Source: Ascidiaceihabitans sp.
GTDB lineage: Bacteria; Pseudomonadota; Alphaproteobacteria; Rhodobacterales; Rhodobacteraceae
Direction of reading: 5' to 3'
Assembly: GCA_028388995.1 (NCBI GenBank)
Contig: JAOEQC010000017.1
Span: 1-37,476 of the forward strand
Length of the DNA: 37,476 nucleotides
Positions 16,247-24,364 of this stretch are shown here, in pieces. Both the position numbers and the translations under genes were made by a program. A model generated the notes under the pieces. It made no database searches. It saw only the letters and a list, made by a program, of their open reading frames with translations, and was not told the origin of the DNA. Position 1 is the first letter of the stretch; each line of letters starts with the position of its first letter.

Positions 16247-16371
16247 TTTCACAATGAAACTTCTTGACTTTATTTCAGAACCTGATTCAAATGAGGTTCA
16301 TTACGTATTTTTACTCTAGACATTTGTTTTTTCCTGGATCCCTCCATAGCAAATGTACAACTCTAATGGCT

Positions 16372-16396
16372 GGGCCTTTGTGCCTGGCCCTTTTTT
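16372..16396 (+). terminator. Intrinsic terminator
   Basis: GGGCC (16372-16376) pairs with GGCCC (16386-16390), followed by TTTTTT. It closes the transcript coming from the muralytic gene region, about 100 bases before the secreted Cys-protein gene. Confidence 0.75.
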
Positions 16397-16496
16397 GTTG
16401 GTGCATTAGGCATCGCATTAATACGCTGTGACACTGTGTACCTTGATTAGAAACTATTTCAGGATACTTTATCTCTAGAAAAACAAGGAGAAAGCT

Positions 16497-16655
16497 ATGA
16501 AAACTCTTACTGCATCACTATTTGCTCTGGTTCTTTCAGCTCCGTTTGCTTCTGCAGATGGATGCGATAGCCACAGCAAAGAAGCGTCAATGTCTTGCGC
16601 AACAGGACAAGCATGGAACGCAGAAGCACAACAGTGTGTTGACACAAGCGCATAA
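16497..16655 (+). CDS. Small secreted cysteine-containing protein, 52 residues
   Basis: ATG 16497 with SD AAGGAG. A clear signal peptide (MKTLTASLFALVLSAPFASA) leaves a mature part of about 32 residues with three Cys (DGCDSHS, MSCATGQAW, QQCVD). Similar tiny exported proteins occur in Rhodobacteraceae and are often left as hypothetical or misnamed. It is a single-gene unit: terminator upstream at 16372-16396 and another just after it. Function unknown. Confidence 0.75.
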   Translation: MKTLTASLFALVLSAPFASADGCDSHSKEASMSCATGQAWNAEAQQCVDTSA

Positions 16656-16678
16656 GCTTATCTACGCAGAACTAATGA

Positions 16679-16706
16679 GGCCCCCCTTTTTGTTGGGGCC
16701 TTTTTT
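16679..16706 (+). terminator. Intrinsic terminator after the small secreted protein gene
   Basis: GGCCCC (16679-16684) pairs with GGGGCC (16695-16700), followed by six T. Confidence 0.85.
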
Positions 16707-16817
16707 GTTGGTTAGACGCATTTAAACTCTCCACCTCAGAGACAGTATCTGTGTGAGAGCGCATATACATATACCCCCCCACACCCCCTGTGGCCCAGGC
16801 ATAGGGGTACGCATGAG

Positions 16818-17024
16818 TTAGAGCTTGTATCGAAAGCTGTTATTCAAAGCTGTCTGGACAAGTATATCTTTAACCAAGCGTTCAATCTTGGCGTCTAACT
16901 CGTCATAGCTTTGCAATGCCTCAAGCTCTTCTTGCGTCAGGCTATAAGGGTTGACCTTAAACCTATTCTGTAGAGCCTTATCGCCCCATGTTGAGATTAA
17001 GTTGTTGCGTTCTTTATCTGTCAT
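16818..17024 (-). CDS. Small unknown protein, 68 residues
   Basis: ATG 17024, divergent from the serine recombinase gene. The product is charged and helical (SLTQEELEALQSYDELDAKI then ERLVKDILVQTALNN), without membrane span. No good SD is visible. Function not recognised. Confidence 0.45.
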   Translation of the reverse strand: MTDKERNNLISTWGDKALQNRFKVNPYSLTQEELEALQSYDELDAKIERLVKDILVQTALNNSFRYKL

Positions 17025-17134
17025 ACTTGGCTAAACGACAGAAATAGATGCCGTGTTAGATGTCTCTCTGATTACAGACAAAGCATAAGGCAGTTCCAAT
17101 AGACCCTGCTTCAGCGGTTTAAAGGCAAATGGTA

Positions 17135-17198
17135 CCAATAGGGTTTACTATTGGCATTTATGGTACTACCAACCCCATAGTCTAAACAATTGGTAGTA
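17135..17198. promoter_or_regulatory. Two inverted repeats upstream of the serine recombinase (res/operator candidate)
   Basis: CCAATAG (17135-17141) and CTATTGG (17148-17154) form one 7-bp inverted repeat. TACTACCAA (17164-17172) and TTGGTAGTA (17190-17198) form a 9-bp one. Both share the CCAA/TTGG edge and sit directly before the start at 17204, where serine resolvases usually bind to recombine and autoregulate. Confidence 0.55.
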
Positions 17199-17203
17199 TT
17201 TCT

Positions 17204-17767
17204 ATGATTATTGGTCTTGCGAGAACATCAACACTTGAACAGGTTGCTGGCCTGGAAGCACAGATACGTGACCTAGAAGCGTATGGTTGTGAACGTATAT
17301 TCAAAGAGCAGGTCTCATCCGTAGCTGAGCGTGAGCAACTAGAAGCGGCACTCAATACGCTGCGTGAAGGTGACAAACTTGTTTCCACGAAGCTGGACAG
17401 GTTGGCTAGATCAGTACAACACCTTGGCCAGATCATTGAACGCATTAACTCAGCGGGTGCATCACTGGTGGTACTGGACATGGGTGGGACTGCTGTCGAT
17501 ACGAGCAACCCTACAGGGAAGTTGATCTTGAACGTCATGTCATCTGTAGCACAGTTTGAACGTGAAATGATGCTAGAACGTCAGCGGGAAGGTATTGCTA
17601 AAGCTAAAGCTAAGGGAAAGTACAAAGGCCGTAAGCCAACTGCTCGTGCAAAGACGGACATGGTTAGTCTTGCACTAGACAAGGGAGTAAGTAAGGCTCA
17701 GATTTGTAGAGACTTGGGGATCAGCAAGACAAGCCTGTATCGGATCATGGCTGACCTTAGAGATTAG
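17204..17767 (+). CDS. Serine recombinase (resolvase/invertase family)
   Basis: 187 residues, the usual size of small serine recombinases. The catalytic domain begins MIIGLARTST, with predicted nucleophile Ser9, and continues with STKLDRLARSVQHL (catalytic Arg) and VAQFEREMMLERQREGIAKA (E-helix leading to the DNA-binding part). The C-terminal HTH is KGVSKAQICRDLGISKTSLY (about 155-180). It likely resolves multimers or inverts a segment using nearby repeats. It ends 20 bases before the long pentapeptide-repeat gene and may be cotranscribed with it. Confidence 0.93.
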   Translation: MIIGLARTSTLEQVAGLEAQIRDLEAYGCERIFKEQVSSVAEREQLEAALNTLREGDKLVSTKLDRLARSVQHLGQIIERINSAGASLVVLDMGGTAVDTSNPTGKLILNVMSSVAQFEREMMLERQREGIAKAKAKGKYKGRKPTARAKTDMVSLALDKGVSKAQICRDLGISKTSLYRIMADLRD

Positions 17768-17787
17768 AATGGGAGGCTTTTTTTAAG

Positions 17788-18393
17788 ATGAAAATAACAC
17801 TGACCGCACTGACCGTAGCAGTAACCATGTTTGCCAGTAGTGCATATGCATTTGATCCTGCTGATCTACAGAAGCTGAAGGATACTAGTAATTGCGTAAA
17901 GTGTGATCTGAGCGGTGCTAATCTGTACGATGCTAATCTGATGAGTGCTGGTCTGCATGATGCTGATCTGAGTGGTGCTAATCTGAGTGATGCTAATCTG
18001 ACCGCTGCTGATCTGACTTTTTCTAATCTGAGTGATGCGTTTCTGAGTGATGCTTCTCTGCAGGGTGCTTATCTGACTGGTGCTGGTCTGCATGATGCTG
18101 ATCTGAGTGGTGCTAATCTGAGTGATGCTAATCTGATCGGTGCTGATCTAACTTTTGCTAATCTGACTGGTGCTGGTCTGACTGGTGCTTATCTGACTGG
18201 TGCTTATCTGACTGGTGCTAATCTGACTGGTGCTAATCTGGAAGGTGCTAATCTGGAAGGTGCTGGTCTGAATGATGCTGATCTGGATGGTGCTAATCTA
18301 GAAGGTGCTAATCTGATATTTACCCAGATGAAGGGCGCAATCCTCTGCAACACGACCATGCCAGACGGTTCAGTGATCTACAGTGGTTGCTGA
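17788..18393 (+). CDS. Secreted pentapeptide-repeat protein (long paralogue)
   Basis: 201 residues. Signal peptide (about 1-22), the same Cys-x2-Cys spacer as the short paralogue (DTSNCVKCDLS), then roughly 27 consecutive A(D/N/Y)LxG-type pentapeptides in place of about ten, and an identical 19-residue cap GAILCNTTMPDGSVIYSGC. An internal duplication is visible: the block at 17946-18029 recurs 135 bases (nine pentapeptides) downstream. The repeats should form a right-handed quadrilateral beta-helix outside the cytoplasm. Start ATG 17788; GGGAGG lies about 12 bases upstream. Confidence 0.87.
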   Translation: MKITLTALTVAVTMFASSAYAFDPADLQKLKDTSNCVKCDLSGANLYDANLMSAGLHDADLSGANLSDANLTAADLTFSNLSDAFLSDASLQGAYLTGAGLHDADLSGANLSDANLIGADLTFANLTGAGLTGAYLTGAYLTGANLTGANLEGANLEGAGLNDADLDGANLEGANLIFTQMKGAILCNTTMPDGSVIYSGC

Positions 18394-18477
18394 CATCATC
18401 ATGACTGGTGAAATAACAGAAGCATAAACTGACGATGGACAACACCCCAAGAAGCTCACCAAGAACGAGGTGATAGT

Positions 18478-18615
18478 ATGAGCCCATTTAAACTGCACAG
18501 TGAACTCGCAGAACGACTACGGATCAAACTTGGCCGGTCACATTACGCGCTCTACTGGTTGTCGTTTATCAAGGGTGTTGCGGTAACGTGTCTTGTGCTG
18601 TGGTTGATGTGTTGA
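18478..18615 (+). CDS. Small membrane protein candidate, 45 residues
   Basis: ATG 18478 with SD GAGGTGAT. A basic N-terminal half (FKLHSELAERLRIKLGRSHY) is followed by one hydrophobic span (FIKGVAVTCLVLWLMC) running to the stop. The layout suggests a single-pass inner-membrane peptide. Function unknown. Confidence 0.5.
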   Translation: MSPFKLHSELAERLRIKLGRSHYALYWLSFIKGVAVTCLVLWLMC

Positions 18616-18674
18616 ATAGATCAGGTATGCTTAATTTTATAAAGTTAGCCCTGAATATATTATCAACAGCAGTG

Positions 18675-19001
18675 TTACTCGTGCTTGCCGTTTGCTTGGG
18701 CTACATCGGTGATGGCTTTACGAGCAAAATCGTCTACCCCAGAAATCGCATCCTGCTCAGCTTCTAACTGCTTCTGGTCAAGTTTGGCGTACAGTTCTTC
18801 ACCAAGTGTCATCAGCATCTTGTCTGCTAAAGCACGATCATTGGTCCCTGTAGCTTTACGGATGTTGGTTGTACCACCTTTCCCACTTCCGAACAGATGA
18901 CGAATCTGACGTGGAATGCTGACTTCAACAGAGTATTAACCCTTCACCAGCACAACACGAGGGATTGGGTAATCATTCCGTGTCAGCTTTTTAAGACTCA
19001 C
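18675..19001 (-). pseudogene. Tyrosine integrase relic: N-terminal part with internal stop
   Basis: Starting at GTG 19001 the frame reads MSLKKLTRNDYPIPRVVLVK, meets TAA at 18936-18938, and continues YSVEVSIPRQIRHLFGSGKG then TGTNDRALADKMLMTLGEEL, VDDFARKAI, ending at TAA 18675-18677. This matches the N-terminal arm-binding region of phage-type integrases (PRQIRHLFG followed by a TGT-D-R-A-x-A block). The catalytic domain with the R-H-R-Y residues is absent. It lies beside attR and reads away from the tRNA, the standard integrase position. Confidence 0.7.
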
Positions 19002-19021
19002 TTGTGTACAAACCAAGCAGG

Positions 19022-19055
19022 TGTCGTGTCACGTGTTGTGTCAAGTGTTGTGTCA
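19022..19055. repeat. Right triplet of 12-bp-spaced repeats (integrase arm-site candidates)
   Basis: TGTCGTGTCA at 19022, TGTTGTGTCA at 19034 and 19046, exact 12-base spacing, same orientation as the left triplet. They sit between the relic integrase start and attR. Confidence 0.75.
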
Positions 19056-19084
19056 TACACCCTTATTAATATGACATTTCTATA

Positions 19085-19177
<93 letters not shown>

Positions 19178-19218
19178 GGTACGGCGTTATTTAGACAAAG
19201 GTTTAGACAGACGCAAGC

Positions 19219-19788
19219 CTAAGATAGACGTTTTTGCACACCATTTTTCAAATGATACACAACGCCCTGCCCGCCAGGCATTTTTGCGACACCCTCACGG
19301 CCCATTCCCAGCACGGTAGAGCGCAACATGCGTGATGTAACGCCATGGGTCACCAATACACTAGGACCCTGTAAAGAATAAATAAATTCCCTGCACCTAA
19401 CTTCAAGATCAGCGAAACCTTCACCGCCGGGAGCCCGTTCATACAGCTCCAAAGCGCCGTCAGGTGTTTCTTCAAATTCACCTGGTTCAGCGAATTCAGA
19501 ACGCAGATGGCCTGTCCAATCTCCCACTTCAATCTCGCGCAAACGCGCATCAGTGTGAATATTATTGACCTGACGGGCCAAAGCAATCGCCGCTGTTTCG
19601 AACGCCCTGCCCTGTGGGCTGCACAAAATAGCAAATCTACTCAAATCAATTTCAGAAAGAATCGCGGCCTGACGTTCAGCTTGTTCTGTTCCAAGGGGTG
19701 TAAGTGATGAATTCAGACCGCCCTGCATCCGGCCTTCAGAGTTCCAAAACGTTTCACCGTGTCGCAATACATAAATTTCAGGATACAT
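19219..19788 (-). CDS. Histidine phosphatase family protein (phosphoglycerate mutase-like)
   Basis: 189 residues from ATG 19788; a GTG six codons upstream overlaps the SD (AAAGGAA) and is less likely. The catalytic RHG motif is LRHGETFWN, with the second His in VTHGVTSRML and a phosphate-binding Arg in SPQGRAFETA. This is the branch-1 histidine acid phosphatase fold shared by cofactor-dependent phosphoglycerate mutases and broad phosphatases (CobC/SixA-like). The actual substrate cannot be told. Confidence 0.9.
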   Translation of the reverse strand: MYPEIYVLRHGETFWNSEGRMQGGLNSSLTPLGTEQAERQAAILSEIDLSRFAILCSPQGRAFETAAIALARQVNNIHTDARLREIEVGDWTGHLRSEFAEPGEFEETPDGALELYERAPGGEGFADLEVRCREFIYSLQGPSVLVTHGVTSRMLRSTVLGMGREGVAKMPGGQGVVYHLKNGVQKRLS

Positions 19789-19841
19789 CTGTAAATTCCT
19801 TTTCACGCTTGTTCATTAAAAACACGTAAGCCCAAAAAAGA

Positions 19842-19874
19842 AAACCGCCCTTACTTGCGGACAGGGACGGTTTA
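19842..19874. terminator. Terminator of the HU-like gene
   Basis: AAACCG-CCCT on the left pairs with AGGGACGGTTT on the right (10 bp with one bulge). On the minus strand it is followed by a T-rich run. Confidence 0.7.
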
Positions 19875-19894
19875 AAATGTTTCTATCGAGATTG

Positions 19895-20188
19895 TTATTC
19901 AGCAGCGTCTGGCATGTCAGACGCATCATCAGCATCGTTGTCCACGCCTTCAGCAGCATTAAACTGGTGGATCTTTGTTACTAAAACGCGGCCGTTTGGC
20001 ATTAGCTTTTCACAACGCACTTTGAATTTACCAATTGGCTGCAGGTTCAGTTCGCGCGCTTCTGCCAAGGCTTTGCCCAGAATTGCCAAAGTTACTTCAA
20101 CAATTGGTTTCACGTCTTTTTTATTCATACCAGAACGTTCAACAACTAGGTCGGTCAGTTCTTTTTTGCGTATCACAGGACCGCTCAC
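19895..20188 (-). CDS. HU/IHF-family DNA-binding protein, N-terminal extension interrupted
   Basis: The HU fold is clear: KKELTDLVVERSGMNKKDVK, then LAILGKALAEARELNLQPIG and KFKV, followed by an acidic tail (DNDADDASDMPDAAE). In Rhodobacteraceae such proteins usually carry a long Ala/Lys/Pro-rich N-terminal extension. Here an ATG at 20347 opens MPTKKSKTPVILEQKRV in the same frame but meets TAA at 20294-20296, after which the frame stays open (EIAVEAAVKAVVEAPTSV). Either the extension carries a nonsense mutation and translation restarts at GTG 20188 or nearby, or the short form is normal. Confidence 0.65.
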   Translation of the reverse strand: MSGPVIRKKELTDLVVERSGMNKKDVKPIVEVTLAILGKALAEARELNLQPIGKFKVRCEKLMPNGRVLVTKIHQFNAAEGVDNDADDASDMPDAAE

Positions 20189-20489
20189 AACAGGTTGCGA
20201 GCCTTCGACAACAATTGGAGATGCAGATGCTGTTGTTGGTACCGAAGTTGGTGCTTCTACAACTGCCTTAACTGCAGCTTCAACCGCAATCTCTTAAACT
20301 CTTTTTTGCTCGAGTATTACTGGTGTTTTTGACTTTTTAGTCGGCATTAGTGTCATCCCCGCCGCAATGGCTGTTTCTTTATTGGCAACACTTTAATCCC
20401 ACAATACGGGAATACTCACCATTCCTTTAAATCCATACTAGAACTGACGCAATTTAGTTTACAATCAACAACACTTAGTAACAGATTCA

Positions 20490-20522
20490 AAAAGGGCGGC
20501 TCATAACATGAACCACCCTTTT
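20490..20522. terminator. Terminator of lon
   Basis: A 14-bp stem with two G-U pairs (20490-20503 with 20509-20522, loop TAACA) and T-rich tail on the minus strand, 15 bases after the lon stop. Confidence 0.8.
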
Positions 20523-20537
20523 GTCATCACTTTTAAC

Positions 20538-22940
20538 TTAGTGTGCTGTCGCACTTGGTGGCGTGCCAGCAGCCGCTGCAACTGCTGCAGCCTCTTCTGC
20601 CGCCTCATCCCAGTGGATGGACACAGGTTCAGACACCAATGCGTATTTCAAAACTTCAGATACATGCGTCACAGAAATGATCTCCAATCCCTCTTTCACG
20701 TTGTCTGGAATTTCGGCCAAGTCTTTCTTATTCTCTTCGGGAATAAGAACTGTTTTGATTCCACCGCGCAGCGCCGCCAACAACTTCTCTTTCAAGCCAC
20801 CAATCGGCATCGCGTTACCACGCAACGAAACCTCACCTGTCATGGCAATGTCTTTGCGTACAGGAATACCCGTCATTACAGACACAATCGATGTCGCCAT
20901 CGCCAGACCAGCAGATGGCCCATCTTTCGGTGTCGCGCCATCTGGCACGTGAACGTGGATATCAAGCTTATCAAACTTAGTTGGCTTAACCCCAATTTCA
21001 GGGCTGATCGAACGCACATAGGATGACGCCGCTTCGATGGATTCCTTCATCACATCGCCCAGCTTACCAGTCGTTTTCATCCGCCCTTTGCCAGGCAACT
21101 TCAACGCCTCAATATGCAACAGATCACCACCAACGGATGTCCATGCCAAACCAGTTACAACACCAACTTGGTCGTGCTGTTCAGCCAAACCATAGCGGTA
21201 CTTTTTGACACCCAAGAAATCGTTAATGTTTTCAGCAGAAACAGCGACGCTGGCTTCTTCCTTTTTGATGATCTTGGTCAATGACTTACGTGCCGTTTTT
21301 CCAATCTCACGCTCAAGGTTACGAACGCCAGCTTCACGTGTGTAATATCGGATGATGTCGGTCAATCCGTCATCAGTCAGCTCATACTCACCTTTTTTCA
21401 GGCCGTGGTTCTTGATCTGCTTAGGCAACAAGTGCTGCTTGGCGATCTCGTGCTTTTCGTCCTCAGTGTAACCTGACAACGGAATGATCTCCATGCGGTC
21501 CAGCAATGGACCAGGCATATTGTAGCTGTTGGATGTGGTTAGGAACATCACATCAGACAGATCGTATTCGACCTCTAGATAATGATCTACAAAGGTAGAG
21601 TTCTGTTCCGGATCCAACACTTCCAACATTGCAGATGCAGGGTCGCCGCGGAAATCTTGTCCCATTTTGTCGATTTCATCCAACAAGATCAGCGGATTGC
21701 TGGTCTTTGCCTTTTTCAAGGCTTGAATGATCTTACCCGGCATTGAGCCGATATAGGTACGACGGTGACCACGAATTTCGCTTTCGTCGCGCACACCACC
21801 AAGGGAGATGCGAATAAACTCACGACCCGTGGCTTTAGCCACAGATTTACCAAGCGATGTCTTACCAACTCCGGGAGGACCAACCAAACACATGATAGGG
21901 CCCTTCATCTTGGAAGAGCGTTGCTGCACAGCCAAATATTCAACGATGCGTTCTTTGACCTTTTCCAGACCATAGTGATCATCGTCCAAGATTTTCTGCG
22001 CGCGAACCAAGTCCTTCTTTACGCGGGATTTCACACCCCACGGAACGCCCAGCATCCAATCTAGATAGTTGCGGACAACAGTGGCCTCAGCAGACATAGG
22101 CGACATGTTCTTAAGCTTCTTAACTTCAGAGTCGACCTTTTCACGGGCTTCTTTGCTAAGTTTGGTCGCGCTGATTTTCTCGTTCAGCTCGTCCATCTCG
22201 TTCTTGCCGTCTTCACCGTCACCCAACTCCTGCTGGATCGCTTTCATCTGTTCGTTCAGATAATACTCGCGCTGCGTACGTTCCATCTGTGTTTTCACGC
22301 GGGTTTTGATCTTCTTCTCAACCTGCAAAACAGACATCTCGCCCTGCATGTGGCCATAGACCTTCTCAAGACGTTCAGAAATGCTGAGGGTCTCTAGCAA
22401 TTCTTGCTTTTGCTCAACTTCGATCCCTAGGTGACCAGCAACCAAATCGGCCAGTTTTGATGGCTCGTCAGATTCACCAACGGCGGCCAAAGCCTCTTCA
22501 GGGATGTTCTTTTTGACTTTTGAATAGCGCTCAAACTCGTCGCCAACCGTACGCAACAGCGCCTCTGTTGTGGCCATATCACCAGGCATCTCAGTCAGAT
22601 ACTCAGCGCGGGCTTCAAAGAAGTCGTCATTGTCTAGGTATTCTGTGATGCGCACGCGCGCTTGGCCCTCGACCAGCACTTTAACAGTGCCGTCTGGCAA
22701 CTTCAGCAACTGCAAGACATTGGCCAAAACGCCAGCCTTAAAAATACCATCGTTTTGTGGATCATCCTCAGAGGGATCGGTTTGGCTGGACAGCAAGATT
22801 TGCTTGTCATCGGCCATAACCTCTTCAAGGGCGCGTACTGATTTTTCGCGACCAACAAAAAGCGGCACAATCATGTGTGGGAACACAACAATATCGCGCA
22901 AAGGCAATACGGGGTAGGATGCGTTAAGTGGCTCTTGCAT
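20538..22940 (-). CDS. lon: ATP-dependent protease Lon
   Basis: 800 residues from ATG 22940 (SD AAGGAA), the usual length for LonA. Order: N-terminal LON substrate domain (from LPLRDIVVFPHMIVPLFVGR), a coiled-coil linker (KIKTRVKTQMERTQREYYLN), AAA+ module with Walker A GPPGVGKTS and Walker B LILLDEIDKM, and the protease domain with catalytic Ser in PKDGPSAGLA (near 680) and Lys in GGLKEKLLAALRGG. It degrades misfolded and regulatory proteins in the cytosol. The C-terminus is Ala-rich (AAEEAAAVAAAAGTPPSATAH). Confidence 0.97.
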   Translation of the reverse strand: MQEPLNASYPVLPLRDIVVFPHMIVPLFVGREKSVRALEEVMADDKQILLSSQTDPSEDDPQNDGIFKAGVLANVLQLLKLPDGTVKVLVEGQARVRITEYLDNDDFFEARAEYLTEMPGDMATTEALLRTVGDEFERYSKVKKNIPEEALAAVGESDEPSKLADLVAGHLGIEVEQKQELLETLSISERLEKVYGHMQGEMSVLQVEKKIKTRVKTQMERTQREYYLNEQMKAIQQELGDGEDGKNEMDELNEKISATKLSKEAREKVDSEVKKLKNMSPMSAEATVVRNYLDWMLGVPWGVKSRVKKDLVRAQKILDDDHYGLEKVKERIVEYLAVQQRSSKMKGPIMCLVGPPGVGKTSLGKSVAKATGREFIRISLGGVRDESEIRGHRRTYIGSMPGKIIQALKKAKTSNPLILLDEIDKMGQDFRGDPASAMLEVLDPEQNSTFVDHYLEVEYDLSDVMFLTTSNSYNMPGPLLDRMEIIPLSGYTEDEKHEIAKQHLLPKQIKNHGLKKGEYELTDDGLTDIIRYYTREAGVRNLEREIGKTARKSLTKIIKKEEASVAVSAENINDFLGVKKYRYGLAEQHDQVGVVTGLAWTSVGGDLLHIEALKLPGKGRMKTTGKLGDVMKESIEAASSYVRSISPEIGVKPTKFDKLDIHVHVPDGATPKDGPSAGLAMATSIVSVMTGIPVRKDIAMTGEVSLRGNAMPIGGLKEKLLAALRGGIKTVLIPEENKKDLAEIPDNVKEGLEIISVTHVSEVLKYALVSEPVSIHWDEAAEEAAAVAAAAGTPPSATAH

Positions 22941-23116
22941 GCTCGATTCCTTAATCTGGCAAGGCGGCGCGGTACCTAATCTAGGCAACCAGCGACCGTC
23001 TCCTGTTTCGACCTTGTTAAGTGTAGGTCTTATATGCCCTTTTCAAGGGCAACAATGACGTGATCCCCACTGAGGTGCAATGAGGTCAGCAAACTTGTTG
23101 GTATTTTCATGCGATT

Positions 23117-24244
23117 TTATAGGGGTTCGATGTCGCCCTGTGCACGCCCGTCATGAAAATATTTTTGCCATGCTTCAAAGGTACCAGCCCTAATCGCATC
23201 CCGCATTCCCTGCATAATATCCTGAAAATATTGCAAGTTATGCCATGTCAGCAACATGCCCGAAATCATTTCATTGCTGCGAAACACGTGGTTCAAATAA
23301 GCGCGACTATAATTAGAACACGCAGGGCAGCTGCAGTTCTCATCAAGCGGGCGCGGATCATCTGCGTGGCGTGCATTTTTAATGTTCACAACACCGTGAC
23401 GGGTAAACACCTGCCCCGTACGGCCGGAGCGTGAAGGCAGCACGCAATCCATCATATCGATGCCACGCGCGACTGCGCCGACGATGTCGTCAGGTTTACC
23501 CACGCCCATCAAATAACGCGGCTTGTCCGTTGGCAGCATATCAGGCGCATAATCTAGACAATCAAACATTGCCTGCTGCCCCTCACCCACAGCCAAACCA
23601 CCGACGGCATACCCATCAAAACCAATGTCGGTCAGTGCATTCGCACTTTCCTCGCGAAAATCCTTTTCCAAACCGCCCTGCATAATACCAAACAGCGCGT
23701 GCCCCGGACGATCACCAAAGGCCACCTTGGACCGATCAGCCCAACGCATCGACATGCGCATGCTTTCCGCAATACGTTTGCTATCGGCAGGTAGCGCCGG
23801 ACATTCGTCAAAACACATCACGATGTCTGACCCCAGCATGCGCTGAATTTCCATAGACCGCTCTGGCGTGATCTCGTGGCTGGACCCATCGATGTGGGAT
23901 TTGAACGTCACGCCCTGCTCGGTCAGTCTGCGCAATCCGGCCAAACTCATCACTTGAAACCCACCACTGTCCGTCAAAATAGGGCGTTCCCAATTCATGA
24001 ATTTGTGCAATCCACCAAGGTGCTCAATCCGCTCAGCCGTCGGACGCAGCATCAAGTGATAGGTGTTGCCCAGCAAGATATCAGCACCCGTTGAACGCAC
24101 GCTTTCAGGCATCATCGCTTTAACGGTCGCAGCCGTGCCCACAGGCATAAACGCAGGCGTACGAATTTCACCGCGCGGCGTGTTGATTTGACCCGTACGG
24201 GCCTTGCCATCGGTGGCGTGTAAATCGAATGTAACTTTGGTCAT
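23117..24244 (-). CDS. tgt: tRNA-guanine transglycosylase (queuine tRNA-ribosyltransferase)
   Basis: 375 residues from ATG 24244 (SD GAGAGG); a frame extension to 24292 lacks family character. Key motifs are [12 protein letters not shown] (catalytic/substrate Asp region), [24 protein letters not shown] (nucleophile Asp region) and the zinc site [18 protein letters not shown]. It exchanges guanine-34 for preQ1 in tRNAs with GUN anticodons; two such targets, the tRNA-Asp(GTC) copies, are encoded in this window. Confidence 0.96.
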   Translation of the reverse strand: MTKVTFDLHATDGKARTGQINTPRGEIRTPAFMPVGTAATVKAMMPESVRSTGADILLGNTYHLMLRPTAERIEHLGGLHKFMNWERPILTDSGGFQVMSLAGLRRLTEQGVTFKSHIDGSSHEITPERSMEIQRMLGSDIVMCFDECPALPADSKRIAESMRMSMRWADRSKVAFGDRPGHALFGIMQGGLEKDFREESANALTDIGFDGYAVGGLAVGEGQQAMFDCLDYAPDMLPTDKPRYLMGVGKPDDIVGAVARGIDMMDCVLPSRSGRTGQVFTRHGVVNIKNARHADDPRPLDENCSCPACSNYSRAYLNHVFRSNEMISGMLLTWHNLQYFQDIMQGMRDAIRAGTFEAWQKYFHDGRAQGDIEPL

Positions 24245-24364
24245 GTCAGGGCCTCTCAGGGTGTTGAAAGGGCGATAAACCGGTTCACGCAAACTTGCAA
24301 TCCGCGTGATGGACCCCCGCGTTTCAAGTTATAATAACAAAACAATACTCAAAGGGCGCGCATT

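Noticed and set aside
17870-18340. Dense short tandem repeats that might suggest a CRISPR or satellite array
   Set aside because: The 15-base period is the codon pattern of pentapeptide repeats in a signal-peptide protein. There are no spacers of CRISPR type.
20508-22917. Several plus-strand ORFs of 60-170 codons opposite lon
   Set aside because: They are antisense shadows of a highly conserved coding gene with no SD or domain of their own.
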